64,000 nucleotides of DNA from Antedon mediterranea (Eukaryota > Echinodermata > Crinoidea > Comatulida > Antedonidae): the NCBI RefSeq assembly GCF_964355755.1, contig NC_092679.1:10594932-10658931 (forward strand). The letters are read 5' to 3'. The notes beneath the pieces were generated by a model that had not been told where the DNA came from, made no database searches, and was given only the letters and a program-made list of their open reading frames with translations. Of the stretch, positions 13,053-24,224 are shown piece after piece. A program made the translations under genes and the position numbers. Position 1 is the stretch's first letter; every line of letters begins with the position of its first letter.

Positions 13053-13119
13053 GATGCAGCAATTACAAAGCAATTAACAAATTAATTGATTAATTGATCT
13101 TTTGCAAAAGGTACACAGC

Positions 13120-13190
13120 CAAAAATGGGAGCTGTGCATTTAACCAACTGTTGCTGAATAAAGAATCCTCTAAATTTCATTTCATTTTTT
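13120..13190 (+). repeat. LINE 3'-tail-like piece
   Basis: The sequence TGCTGAATAAAGAATCCTCT followed by an ATTTCATTTCATTTT run resembles the 3' terminus of L2/CR1-type LINEs. It has no attached coding sequence. Confidence 0.35.
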
Positions 13191-13319
13191 CGTCTAAAAA
13201 AAAACAAATAAAATACACAAACATATTAAATAACAGCCAGAACATGAGACATGGCATCCCAAAAGTGAACTAAATCACTGTCGGGTGGGGACCCTTAGCA
13301 TTAAAAACAGTAGAATTTA

Positions 13320-13565
13320 ATTATTAAAATGGGCCCCAAGCACTGAGCCCTGGGGAACTCCAGACTGTACAAGACAGCAAAGTGAAGATGCACCCTCTCA
13401 ATTTTACTTGTTGATGTCTTCCAAAAAGGAAGGAAGCAAGCAACTGTAAAACAGGACCACAGATCCCATAGCAATGCAGCTTCTCCGGCAATATTTGATG
13501 GCTAATTCTATCAAAAGCCTTGCTGCTAAAGTATTTTCAAAACACACGCACTACATCAGCGTCAC
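13320..13565 (-). pseudogene. Non-LTR retrotransposon RT fragment
   Basis: The minus strand translates to KAFDRISHQILPEKLHCYGI followed by CGPVLQLLASFLFGRHQQVK. After a frame slip it gives SSPGLSAWGPF in place of the usual PQGSVLGPL block. These are RT motifs between the first catalytic aspartate (normally DxxKAFD) and the PQG turn. The YxDD box is absent. It is an internal fragment of a LINE of the jockey/CR1 assemblage and clearly dead. Confidence 0.65.
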
Positions 13566-14715
13566 GTTGTCTAGCTCGCTCATTGTGTAAATGCCAAAGT
13601 CATCATTCTTAAAAAATACACCATTTCAGTTAATTACCACCCTGATCCGTGTGTGCTTGTGTTAGTGGTATTCTTATTTACTCCCCTGTACAGAGTGGAG
13701 TGTATAATATCCTGAAGTTTTTTCTCATGTACAAAGGTTTTTTATATAATAACGGTGCAGTATAAACGATAATAATAAAAGAGAAACATGGTGTTCTGTT
13801 ATTATTTTATAGGCATGAATTAAACATGAAATGTCTTGTATGTAAACGGCCGAAAATGTGTAGCGTATTTGGCGTTTTATTGATTTTGTGTTATAGACAC
13901 AGCGATTACTGCAATCATTTGTATACTAAATTACATTGAGTTATTCACCCAGCTATAGGATATATATCAGAGGTAACAGACCACCACAACACAGTACACA
14001 CAAGTGCACCATATCGGAGGCATTTTTTGAGTACCGCATGATCAAAAGTTTTTTTATCAAAGTTTATTATTAGGATTTATTTAAATTTACATTATGTAAC
14101 CTTTGTTATTAAATGTGATGGAAACAGTTGCTCTAGCCTATTAAACAGTGTGTAAGCATCTATTTTTGCAAAATTGTTCTGACGCTCGGAGAGAGGGACA
14201 GCCCCTCCCAAACCCACTCCTTGTTTGCCACTTTCATGGCCATGCAAACTATCAAATATCCTAAATCCACCCATGTACAATGAATGAATATACACTGTAT
14301 GTTACACATACAATTTTTAACATGGATAGCAAAAGGTGTTATATTGGTACAACATGAGGAACAAACAAGCAGTAATATAAGTAGAACTAATATATAATGC
14401 ATATTATCTGTTTTAAGTGGTCAAGGAGATTTATTTACAATGTGTAAATTTGGTTACACTATTTGCATTTAAATATAATTACTTTACCGATTGTATTTCC
14501 TGTTCCATTTCAAAATATCTTTGTTAAAAATGAATTAACTGACATGGAAGATACATGTCATGCAAAAATACTGTCACGAAATCTGATACAACATTTCCTG
14601 CTTTCTTTGAATATCAACAAACATACTTTTATTTTAAAGGTAGTGAAAGGATTAAAATATTTTGCAAACCTTTTCTATAATATTCACAAAAAAAGAAGAA
14701 TGCCTATTTCATCAT

Positions 14716-14985
14716 GAGGTGGTTTCCCGAAAGATCGTAAAATCAAAACGGTACTGGGTATGACCAACTAGCGTTCTTGTCACCAACTAGTCATCCATTC
14801 ATAGAAGTACTGATGTAGTAGCCTATCTGTATGGTGACCATAGAATGTGACTCGAGACATGACTAACTACGACTTTTAGTTGATAGAAGATTGACAAAAT
14901 TTTGTTAAGAAGAGTTGTACTGTATGTGGATGTTAAATGAAATTATGTCAATAATGATAACACACTAGGCATATAAATAGTAATG
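14716..14985 (+). repeat. 270-bp repeat, copy 1
   Basis: It begins GAGGTGGTTTCCCGAAAGAT and ends near CACTAGGCATATAAATAG. A near-identical direct copy lies at 30023-30290 inside the Harbinger element. It is non-coding with no clear terminal inverted repeats; a short unclassified mobile sequence is likely. Confidence 0.7.
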
Positions 14986-14989
14986 TTTG

Positions 14990-15950
14990 TTAGTATAAAT
15001 AATTTAATAAGATATAAGGAAGAAAAGCAAAGAGACCATGGAGCGGCTATTCCTGAATATACAATACTAAGTATCGTAGTTTTAAATTATAAATTTTAGG
15101 CGATCTTGTCAAAGGTCAAGCGCCTATAGTCTGTTACGTTTCGATATTCATTTGAGATTTAATTAGTTGTGCTTCTTCATAACCAGAAGCAAATAAATTT
15201 ATTTTTGTAGAATAAATACATCTTTTCAAAATTTAGTTTGTTATCATATTGGTAGGAAAGGCATATAAGCCATGTAAATTGATGTGTACTGTAGTAATTA
15301 TTCTGAATTATAATATCTGCTATTTTAAATTATTTTCCATAGCAACAGCACGTCTTGCAATCAATAATTTTGTATTTATTGTAAAACAGCAATTCAAGGT
15401 ATAAAACATTAGCAAAGCCATTTATTAAAAATAAAATGCTATGGAATTACCAGGCTTACTTGAATAAAATAAAAGAAAATGATTGTATGGTTTTTAAACT
15501 TTTAATATTATTAAAGTTACATTTTTCTTTGTCTATTGTGGAAGCTAAACATTCAAATGTACTGTACTTTTGATTGAAAAATTTACTCTTCTGCAATGCA
15601 AACAAGTTCACCTAAGGTGATAACACTGGTTTTCACCAAAATCACCAAAAATAAATAAGCATTGAACTATAAACAGGGGAAGATTGAGGGTAGGGTTAAT
15701 GGTTATATAACTAAGTAGAAAGCTAATATTTTGTGTCATTCATGCTTTGTACATTACCTGATGAGTGTGGACAGCTCATGAAACAAATTTGTAGTAATAA
15801 AGCACCATGAAGTAACCTAGTTCATAGTTTTTGTTGTTGTATCTTCATTGAGAGCCAGCCACTGATACCCACAGCATTGTCATTTTTTCAGTAATTTGCC
15901 TTTGGATTTATATATATTTTCTACTGTTTGTATCAATTTTAATCTGACTT
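14990..15950. other. Intron stretch, no feature recognised
   Basis: This is AT-rich intron. The segment AGAGCCAGCCACTGATACCC-type near 15850-15890 recurs near 34868-34930, together with the following CACAGCATTGTCATTTTTTC. That is a short dispersed repeat adjoining the left end of the Penelope-like element. Confidence 0.4.
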
Positions 15951-15954
15951 TTTG

Positions 15955-17355
15955 TTGTACGTAATCCTGGAGGTAACTTTGGATAACTTTACCAAATTAC
16001 GTCGCCTGTCCAAGAAATGTGTCAGGTATCGTCATCATTTACATACTTTTCTTTTACATCGTTCTAAACATTCGGCCCCTAAAGGACTTCAATTTTATGT
16101 CACATCTGGTATTCGTTTTGCAGATGATGGCATGTGTTCTCGTTGGAACGCTGTCCTTTACAAAAATGCTTGTCAACTCATTGAGATCCAAATTGGAAAT
16201 TTCCGCAAAGTCCTCACTGAAATTCACTCTAGAACTAAGAAGTTGAAAAGAGAACTTCCTGCATCTGAGTTTCAAAACAAACTCAGGATTATCGCCAATG
16301 ATTGTTGTAATGGCCCGAAGGGGACATCACAAATTTGGTCTATCTGCATTTCAACGGATGATTTCAGGGCTTTTAGGAAACCCTGCCGTTCGGACTTATA
16401 ACAATAATCGGAGCAACACCTCTGATTCAGTTGTTGAAATGAATTGTCGACTTTCCGAAGGAGAGAAAAAACTTCTTTCCCGAGGACTTAAATTCTGCCC
16501 AAAACTAAGGCAAGTCGGCGCACAACACTAACTTTGGATATGGAGTCTCTCTCCAGAAGATTACGATTACGTGAATTTTTTTCTGATTCAGACAGCAGCA
16601 CCACGCAAAACGAAGACACCATTAGCAAATTTAAACCAAAAAGTTATTTAGTTTAGTTATTTATTCAGGCTATTGAGGAGGATGTACAAAACTACGTCCC
16701 GGGTCCATTTAAACGTGACAATCTCTCAAAACAAGAGACTAGGCCATTGCCAAATTGCGTCAGCACAACAATATCATCATTAAACCCGCTGATAAAGGTT
16801 CTGCCACTGTGGCTATGGACATCATTTTATGAAGAGGAGTCCTTAAGACAGCTAAAAAATCCCCTTCATTATCGTAAACTTACAATGGATCCCACCCCGA
16901 AAATTGCAGATAAGATGGCTAAATCTGTTTCTGTGATGGTAAAAAAACACTCCATCGATCCTAAGATTGGACCTCATTTGGCACAGGTTAATATGAGTTC
17001 CAGGCCGATTTATTTCCTACCTAAAATCCGCAAAGCAGGCAGTCCTGGTAGACCCATTATTTCGGGCACTGGCACTGCTACAGAGAAAATTTCTGAATAT
17101 GTGGATGATTTACTTAGACCATATGTGACTGATCTCCCTTCATACATTCAGGACTCCACGTACTTTATCCGCAAAATTAACCAAATTCAAAATTTACAAT
17201 TTATTTATAATTCTGTTCTGGCTACATTAGATGTTTCATCGTTGTATACTAATATCCCTCATGTATTTTAAATTACAAACAAATTCCAGACAAAACACCT
17301 ACTAAAGCTCATTTACGAGAACTGGTCATGTTGATTTTAACCAACAAGAACAAGA
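15955..17355 (+). pseudogene. Penelope-like element, RT region, decayed
   Basis: Successive plus-strand frames match Penelope-like retroelement polyproteins. The N-terminal part has TKLRRLSKKCVRYRHHLHTF (about 15985). LLSRGLKFCP (about 16470) and LSRRLRLREFF (about 16550) follow. The RT part (16747-17271) shows LKNPLHYRKL, IYFLPKIRKAGSPGRPIISG, TEKISEYVDDLLRPYV, LPSYIQDSTYFIRKINQIQ and ATLDVSSLYTNIPH, the aspartate block. It breaks off a little later (HLRELVMLILTN) before the YADD box and the GIY-YIG endonuclease. Several frameshifts and stops are present. Penelope elements are distinguished by this RT, which is related to telomerase. Confidence 0.85.
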
Positions 17356-17394
17356 ACTAGGAAGTCCTTTTGTTGTAAATAGCATTAATATGTA

Positions 17395-17625
17395 CAATTC
17401 TAACGTTTAACGATAACTCATTGCTGTCATTTTTGTTTTGAATTCTTAATTGTTTTAACAGTATTTTACATGGCCTATGGCATTTTTGCAATCTGCATTT
17501 TGAATAGTTGTTCAACAGTATTTTAACATATATAGGCCTATAAATTGTAGTTTTTTCATAATTATGCCAAGCAAAATGAATTTCCATTTTAATGTGGACC
17601 AATAAAATTTCTTGAATCTTGTTAG
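17395..17625 (+). repeat. LINE 3' UTR/tail piece
   Basis: It ends GACCAATAAAATTTCTTGAA preceded by CCAAGCAAAATGAATTTCCA. The reverse complement of the same ending is at 45486-45545. This AATAAAATTTCTTGAAT terminus is of the L2/CR1 LINE type. There is no coding sequence left. Confidence 0.55.
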
Positions 17626-17669
17626 ATAATAATATGATACTATTATTATTATAGATATGAAATTATCAT

Positions 17670-18160
17670 TTCAAATCAATTTGATTGTCCTTACATTAGT
17701 GGATTGCTATATAGTGATATATCTGATCATCTCCTTATTTCCTACCTCTCTGATAATGTTGCCACTAGCTCAAACAAGGAACAGTCCCTTCTGTCAGACA
17801 GAACAATACATCTTTTAACAATTTTTATCAAGTGTTTCTAATGAAACTTGGTTTGATATCCTTAATTCTAATGATCCCGACTTTGCTTATGACCTCTTTG
17901 ATAACATTCTTTATGACCACCACTACGCGCTACTGAAAAGGAACAATACTAAAGAGAACAAACTAATTAAATCTTGGCTTGCTGAAATCTATAAAGCATA
18001 AACATAAACTTTATGCTGAATTTCTCCAGCCAATTAAATTAAATATAAACAATACCGCAATAAACTTAACTCCACTATCAAAAATGGAAAAAGAATACAC
18101 TTCCAAGCTGTTTTCATCATGCAAAAAAATGATATTGAGTTGAACCTGTAAGACAATTAT
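17670..18160 (+). pseudogene. LINE fragment: end of endonuclease and linker
   Basis: Frames give YISGLLYSDISDHLLISYLS (about 17690-17750), the SDHxxI terminus of an AP-endonuclease domain. Then come ETWFDILNSNDPDFAYDLF and KLIKSWLAEIYKA (about 17850-18000), then KQYRNKLNSTIKNGK (about 18045), the basic linker before RT in CR1/L2-like LINEs. The frames are broken by stops and frameshifts. The RT is not present downstream. Confidence 0.65.
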
Positions 18161-18599
18161 CTCTTTATTTAACACACACAAAAAAAATCTGAAATCACCA
18201 CAAAAGCATTACTCCAATTAATGTGACCAACTAAAGACTAACCACTTGGGATTGGTAAGACATGTGAATGAGTACATTGAATATGCTAAGAATCCTATCA
18301 AGGACGTTATTGCCAATTATCTTATCATTGTTTGAATAAATAATAAAAAGAGAAACATCACAGAAAGAAGTCAGAATGTTATTATTCATTCTATTTTTAG
18401 TAATTAAATTCATTATTAAATGTTTTTTATATACAAATAAGATAAGACAAAAAAAATCTTCAATTCCCTCTTACAAATCAGTCAGTAAATTAAAAGAAAA
18501 TATTTTAGATAGTTGGCCTAAACACATAAAATGTTGTAAAAAAACAGAAGAAATAAATTATGAAATCGAAAGAAGTTTGTTTAGATTTTGATCATTTAA

Positions 18600-19000
18600 A
18601 CCTGTTTTTCTGTCGACGTAACGTTACGGCGAGATGCGCTGAATTGACAGGATTCGAAGATTTTACAGGAAAAGAGAAAAAACAATGTTAAAAATCTGCA
18701 ATCGTTAAAGTTGAACCGGGTTCAGGACCGGTCGAAGGAATATTTTAAGGGGGTTTTCCAAGAGTTAAAGGCGAATTTTGTTAAATGACACTCCTAGATG
18801 GCCGAAGATGGTACTCTCGCACAAAAAATTCATGTTAAATGGCAACTCTAGTTCGCCGGAAACGACACTTTATATCGGGCTACAGTAGCAAACAGCAATA
18901 CCATCGTATCCCGCCTATTTTTTAGCTGGTAAAACAAACATTTGTTTGCGTTCAATGCGAACGTCAGAGAATGTCCCAGATGAAGGTACTTCCGGTAAGG
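18600..19000. other. Intron stretch with some CG dinucleotides, nothing identified
   Basis: The block around 18612-18660 (ACGTAACGTTACGGCG) and 18840-18970 is less AT-rich than its surroundings. No ORF or repeat match was recognised. Confidence 0.3.
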
Positions 19001-19424
19001 TAATGAATTCTATCAATTATAATCAATTAATACAAATTTGTTATTATTATTATTATTACTATCAATCAATAATTTTTTTAAAGTAAGACAAAAAAAAATG
19101 AAGCTGCTGCTATAAAAATATTGAACAAAATGTTAAATTATATTATTTTGAAATAAATGAAGTCAGTTAAACCACAATTTCCAACAATGTTGCTTAAACC
19201 GCACTCTGGAAAAGAAAATGTGATCTAAATTTGCAGAAAGAAGCAATTAAAACTGTTCAAACTTTGGAATGTCCGTAATTACTACAGAAATTTGGCCCAA
19301 TATTACGGACTTAGGGAAATGAAGATAAAGTACTATGGCAATACTTAAATGGTGGGGATTTGTAAATTGTTAATATTACCAAAACCAAATAGATGATAAT
19401 TAACTTCTGTAAAATTGCAGTAGA

Positions 19425-19581
19425 ACATAACGTATTAACAATTAAAGAAATCGGGGTTGAAAGAGTCACGGAATATAAATATTTGGGTATGATACTATAA
19501 TTGATAACAAATTGAAGTGGGAATCTAACACTCTTATGATCGCCAAGAAAGTATCTCAAAGACTCTACTTCCTCAGAAAGC
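19425..19581 (+). pseudogene. LINE RT 3' end, same family as 49150 element
   Basis: The plus strand reads EHNVLTIKEIGVERVTEYKY, then LGM, then (frame slip) LDNKLKWESNTLMIAKKVSQ and RLYFLRKL. This nearly duplicates the RT-thumb segment of the LINE at 49199-50149 (minus). It ends abruptly at 19581, where a different repeat (TTACATCAGGTGGTTAAAAT) begins. Confidence 0.75.
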
Positions 19582-19695
19582 TTACATCAGGTGGTTAAAA
19601 TCAGTACCGAATGTACGAACCAACTTTATATACCATCGAGTAAAAATTCTAGAAGTAACGCGCGATTTACCGAATTTTGCCCTTACGTAAATTTT
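19582..19695 (+). repeat. Repeat family A fragment
   Basis: The sequence from TTACATCAGGTGGTTAAAAT through TACCATCGAGTAAAAATTCT to TTTTGCCCTTACGTAAATTT matches 60895-61010. It partly matches 2447-2511, 24225-24300 (inverted), 35065-35095 (inverted) and 58983-59020. It is non-coding. Confidence 0.7.
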
Positions 19696-20583
19696 AGATT
19701 TTGATATGAACAAATAATTTGTGTTCACTCTGTTAGTTCCGTTTTGACAAAGACAAAGACATACAGCATTTTGCCAGCAATCAAAACAAAAGGTACGTGA
19801 TCATCTGGTGTTCCTTTGTATGAAACAGTTCAATATTCGCTAAGTGGGCCCAGCTCACTGCAGTTTACACATCTGAGCTGTGTCATGTTATATCCAGGGA
19901 CCAAAATGTGGCAGGGGGTCAGATCAGTCGCATATATATAATTTGGATATCATCATATTATTATGCAGCTAATTATCTGTTTTTTTAATGGTAAAAAAAT
20001 TATTATGATCCGACTTTTACTTACAAAGTTACGTGCAATTTAAAACATTTATGTGTTGGAACTATCTGGATTATGTTTCGGAGAAATGTGCATTCAAAGT
20101 TTACCGGCGCGGTCCCACAGGGGCCTTGCTGAATGAATGCCCTAGCAACAGACAAGAGGACCTGGAGAACACGCTTTTATTATTGTTCTAGTTATCAGAT
20201 GTTATTAAATTTCCTGACAATTTGCTCATGATAATACTTTATTTGTTTAGCAATTTCAATTTTGTCTTGATCTTTATACGCCATTATTAATTTAAATTTT
20301 TTACCAAGTAAAGTAAGTATACACTGCTCTCACGTTGTGTCCTGATTCCTCCTCCGAACAACATAGACAGCTATGACATTGTAACCATGCACAGTCGTGA
20401 CCTTTAAAGTCATTGTGAGCACAATTGGCTAATCACAGCGCCGGATACACTGTGTTCATCTTTAATCACTAAAAGTTGTTATCATTGGTTAGGATGAAGA
20501 ACAACTGAAATAAAGTCCAATAGAAATACCCCTCTTCAAATTACCTTTATATTCATAGTAAACGAGTCAGATTTCCCTTAGAA

Positions 20584-20697
20584 AATGGCGGCATATGAGG
20601 CTCTTGAAAAGACGATTGTACAGGCGAAAAATTGGCCAAGTTTTCGACATCTTACAAAATATAGCCTTACAATATGTATTTTTTACTTGTTTTAGGT
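20584..20697 (+). CDS. Possible small ORF or first exon, unknown
   Basis: AAAATGGCGGCATATGAGG is a good initiation context. The ORF reads MAAYEALEKTIVQAKNWPSF and continues to a stop near 20697. A pyrimidine-rich tract and CTAG acceptor near 20811 is followed by an open stretch coding AASVRGLPTSDWFVRATKA, which could be a second exon. I recognise neither part. It could be a transposon gene or a nested gene on the strand opposite INO80, or chance. Confidence 0.22.
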
Positions 20698-21590
20698 GAA
20701 AAATTAAAATAAATAACAACATCGTATGATTCTAGAATACATAAAGGTGAAATTTAATCGATAAAATATTTTTAAATTTTGTTTTTTTCAACATGATTTT
20801 GCCTTTTCTAGGCTGCATCAGTTCGAGGATTACCGACAAGTGACTGGTTTGTCCGTGCCACAAAAGCGTAGGTAATTTCCAGAGAAAGTATTAAAAATCG
20901 GCAAATCGATTTTAATCAAGTTTACCGATGTGTTGCTTGCGGTATTGAACAAAGGGTGCTGTTTCCAAAGTCACTGCACTGATGATATCGTGGTAATTTG
21001 ATATTATAGAATCGGTATAGGATGATTCCGAGTTGTTGGGTCCAATAAAAGTTTGACGTTAAATTTTTTCAATTCATTTTTTTTTTAAGGAAAACTTTTT
21101 ATATTTCTTGTTTTATGTAGGACAAATGCCTATTTATCTATCTATTGTCGATTATTATCGTCCTACAGGTACAGTAGTGTAAATAGGCCTTAAACATAGA
21201 AAAACTGAAAATAATAATAATAATAATAGAAAAATGAATTTTAACAATTTTAAGCAGAACAGTATCACAATTTCAATTTTTATGTCTTGTAAATGGTAAC
21301 GTCCTTTTTTGTGTACAGATTAATAGTTTTTTGCTATGACATTTTGTTTTTATAAGCTTTTTCGACTTACTGATGTTCTGCATGAGATTTTAATGTTTTA
21401 ACTGTTTTTTATTATTGTACAAATGGTATATGTAATTTAATCTCAATTCAATCTTATATATTGCAATGAGTAGAACGAATAAAACCAGAAATATAAAATC
21501 AAACGAAATACAACAATTATCTGAATTATAAATCTAATCCCTGTATGTAACAATTGGCTAAAAACAATTAGTACAGATAAAACAACTTGC

Positions 21591-21779
21591 CTGTAAAACT
21601 AAATCCATAAGCAGCATAGGCTGCAGCTTGCCCAGCTGCTGCTCCTGCAAGAGCAGCAGCCATTGCAGCAGCACTTCCACTATTGCCTTTTCTAGGCCTA
21701 CCAGGCCTTCCTGGTAACTTTTTAGTGTTTGAAGGTTTTGTACGTGGTCTACCTCTACTCCTCTTGGAATTTGGCGAGT
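21591..21779 (-). CDS. INO80: INO80 exon 11 (basic RGRP and alanine-rich tail)
   Basis: The acceptor is TTGGTTATCAG before 21779, entering in phase 1. It codes SKRSRGRPRTKPSNTKKLPG, then RPGRPRKG, then GSAAAMAAALAGAAAG and QAAAYAAYGF. Vertebrate INO80 has the same order: SRGRPKGSG, then GSAAAMA-type alanine tract, then AAAYAAYGYN. The RGRP repeats resemble AT-hook-like DNA-binding motifs. The donor is AG|GCAAGT, a GC donor. The in-frame GT four bases downstream would force a stop at the start of exon 12, so the GC site is preferred. Confidence 0.92.
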
Positions 21780-22462
21780 CTGATAACCAAGAATATAAAA
21801 GTAAAATATGTTATTTTCATTGTCATATGGAATTCAGTATTAATTTCTTTTAGAAAATTGTGGAAGATCATAATCCATTGAGGATCGAAGCTTACATTAT
21901 GGTTTCCTGTATTTACTGGAAATGGTGAGATTGTCTTTACAGTACAGTACATTGTGAAAGTGTCTTTATTCATTCATAATGGTATATTTATTAAAATTAT
22001 CTTCACAGAAAAACTGAATTGTGACAATTTTTACATTATTAAAATATAACATCAAAAATTGAGAACCACACAATACATCATATAAAAACATTAAAATAAA
22101 CGAGCACAACATCAAAACAAGTAAAAATTTAAATGACTGGCCAAGTGAATTGCAAAAATTACCTAACATATTATATTTTATTATTCTTACTTCAAACATA
22201 TACAGAGAAATAAAATTATTTTCAATACAGAAGAAAAATCAGTTGCGGTTCCACTGACGAAGTTGGTTCGTCATGTATGGAATGGAGCTGTTACGATGTG
22301 ACAGTCCGGAAAACAGGGACAGTAAGTTTTTTTGCACTTCGTAGGTCTCTGCCATGAGACTTAAACCTACTGAGTGGAATACACTCATCTTGGCTAGAAA
22401 TTAAGGAGGCAAAAAATTTGCTACAAATTTCATTATGACGAACATTTAACTTTTACTTTATA

Positions 22463-22841
22463 TGGCGAGATTATCGTTACAGGGTGAAGTTGTCTTTACA
22501 GGGTGAACTTGTCTTTACTGGGTGAACTTGTCTTTACTTGGTGATATTGTCTTTACTGGGTGATATTTCTTTACTGGGTGATATTGTCTTTACTGGGTGA
22601 TATTGTCTTTACTGGGTGATATTGTTTTTACTGGGTGATATTGTGTTTACTGGGTGATAATGTGTTTACTGGGTGATATTGCCTTTACTGGGTGATATTG
22701 GCTTTACTAGGTGAGATTGTCTTTACTGGGTGAGATTGTCTTTACTGGGTGATATTGTTTTTACTGGGTGATATTGTGTTTACTGGGTGATATTGTCTTT
22801 CTGGGTGATATTGCCTTTCTGAGTGATATTGTCTATACATG
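22463..22841. repeat. 19-bp minisatellite, about 20 units
   Basis: The consensus unit is TACTGGGTGATATTGTCTT, with variants at the TGTCTT/TGTGTT/TGCCTT positions and a few one-base-short units. The first units read ACAGGGTGAACTTGTC. A lone unit-like GGTGAGATTGTCTTTACAG lies at 21924-21942, closer to exon 11. No dyad or ORF is maintained. Confidence 0.9.
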
Positions 22842-24090
22842 ACATCATTTTATGCCATAACTAAGTTTTCAGACATCGACCAGCTTATGTTAGTTTTGTC
22901 TAGAACTGCTAGGGATAAACATATCCCTATTAACCCTTTCACTGCGTATACCCGGTACTACCGGGTATAAACAAACGTCGTTGAAATACGTATACCCGGT
23001 AATACCAGGTATGAGCAAAACAATTATTTAATCGTATTTGCCTGTAATATATGGAACCCTCTATATTCTTTCGATGAACTTGAATAATTTTGCAAGTCAT
23101 TAAAAAAATTTCCCAGCAAAAAAAAACGGCCCTCTATAGTTGTATTATCGTCTTGAAAATAATGCGCCCTCTATAGTTAATTATATATAGTATAGTATAA
23201 TATAATAGTATTTCTATCTTGGAAAGTTGTTTTGAGTACAAATTTACCAGCCCCAATAGGGCAACATCGTGTTTATCACAACACACACAAAAAAAAATTC
23301 TGAAACAATAGTTAGTTTTTGTACTATAGCGAATTATTGGAAACTGTCATTATTTTCTCGATTTTGCCCCAAAACTTTGATTTGTGCATAATTTTTATAA
23401 AACAATAAAAATAATTTAATTTTTATTTTTTATTTTTATTTGTTATACGTATCTTCATGAATATCCAGTTGGAAAAACGTATTCCATAAGAATTTCTTAT
23501 AGAAAATATAGTTTTTATGATTGAATAGATAAAAAACTCGAAATCCAAAATACCTGTAATGACGTCATGTGTGTCATCAATATGCAAATTACTTTTTTTT
23601 TTATACCTAACTGTAAACTAACCTTTTGCCCATCACACACCACAAAAATAATTACACAATTATCTCAATTAGTATTTTTTTGCAATTTATTAAAATATCA
23701 TATGTTTTTCTTAAATATATATTACGCACAGAGGTGGGAATAATGCGCCGCAGTGAAAGGGTAAATAGACCCTTGATTAAGGCAAAGACAGAGCAATTTT
23801 CAGAGGAATTGAACCTAGTGGACTTTAAAGCATCCGATGGATGGATAACCAAGTAAAAAAGTAGACATGACATAAAACAATTGGTTATCTGCAGAGAAAG
23901 AGGCGATAAGATTGTCGGACTTTGCGTTGGTTATGAACCAAAGGATATTTGTAACTGTGACGAAACTGGTTTGTTTTTCCGTGCACTACCAGACAGGACA
24001 CTAGCTGAAAAGCATGATGACGTTAAAGGAGTGAAATCTTCTAAGAAAGTAGTGATGTTCACATGCAGTATGACTGGAGAAAAGGTATAT
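22842..24090 (+). pseudogene. Pogo/Tigger-like transposase fragment, split by MITE
   Basis: The plus-strand left piece (about 22873-22933) codes DQLMLVLSRTARDKHIPI. The right piece (23766 on) codes RPLIKAKTEQFSEELNLVDF then KASDGWITK, the CENP-B-type helix-turn-helix. After a frameshift come YEPKDICNCDETGLFFRALP and KSSKKVVMFTCSMTGEK, the start of the DDE domain with the NxDETG aspartate. The rest of the catalytic domain is missing after 24090. The two pieces are separated by a piggyBac-type MITE. Confidence 0.85.
22934..23761. mobile_element. piggyBac-type MITE with TTAA target site
   Basis: Terminal inverted repeats are CCCTTTCACTGCG (22934-22946) and CGCAGTGAAAGGG (23749-23761). It is flanked by TTAA on the left (22930-22933) and TAAA on the right (23762-23765), the latter a one-base decayed TTAA. 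Just inside the left end is a palindromic TACCCGGTACTACCGGGTA, repeated in part at 22990-23010. Removing the element restores the pogo reading frame across the site. It has no transposase ORF, so it is non-autonomous. Confidence 0.88.
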
Positions 24091-24224
24091 TTTTTAAATT
24101 TTCCTAATTCATCTTGTCTATCCTCACATCACGCAATCACTTATGTGCACATAATTTGTTTTTCTTATCATTCTTCATGTAAATCTTTAGCATATTTTAG
24201 TCATCTATATATAAATTTATGTAA

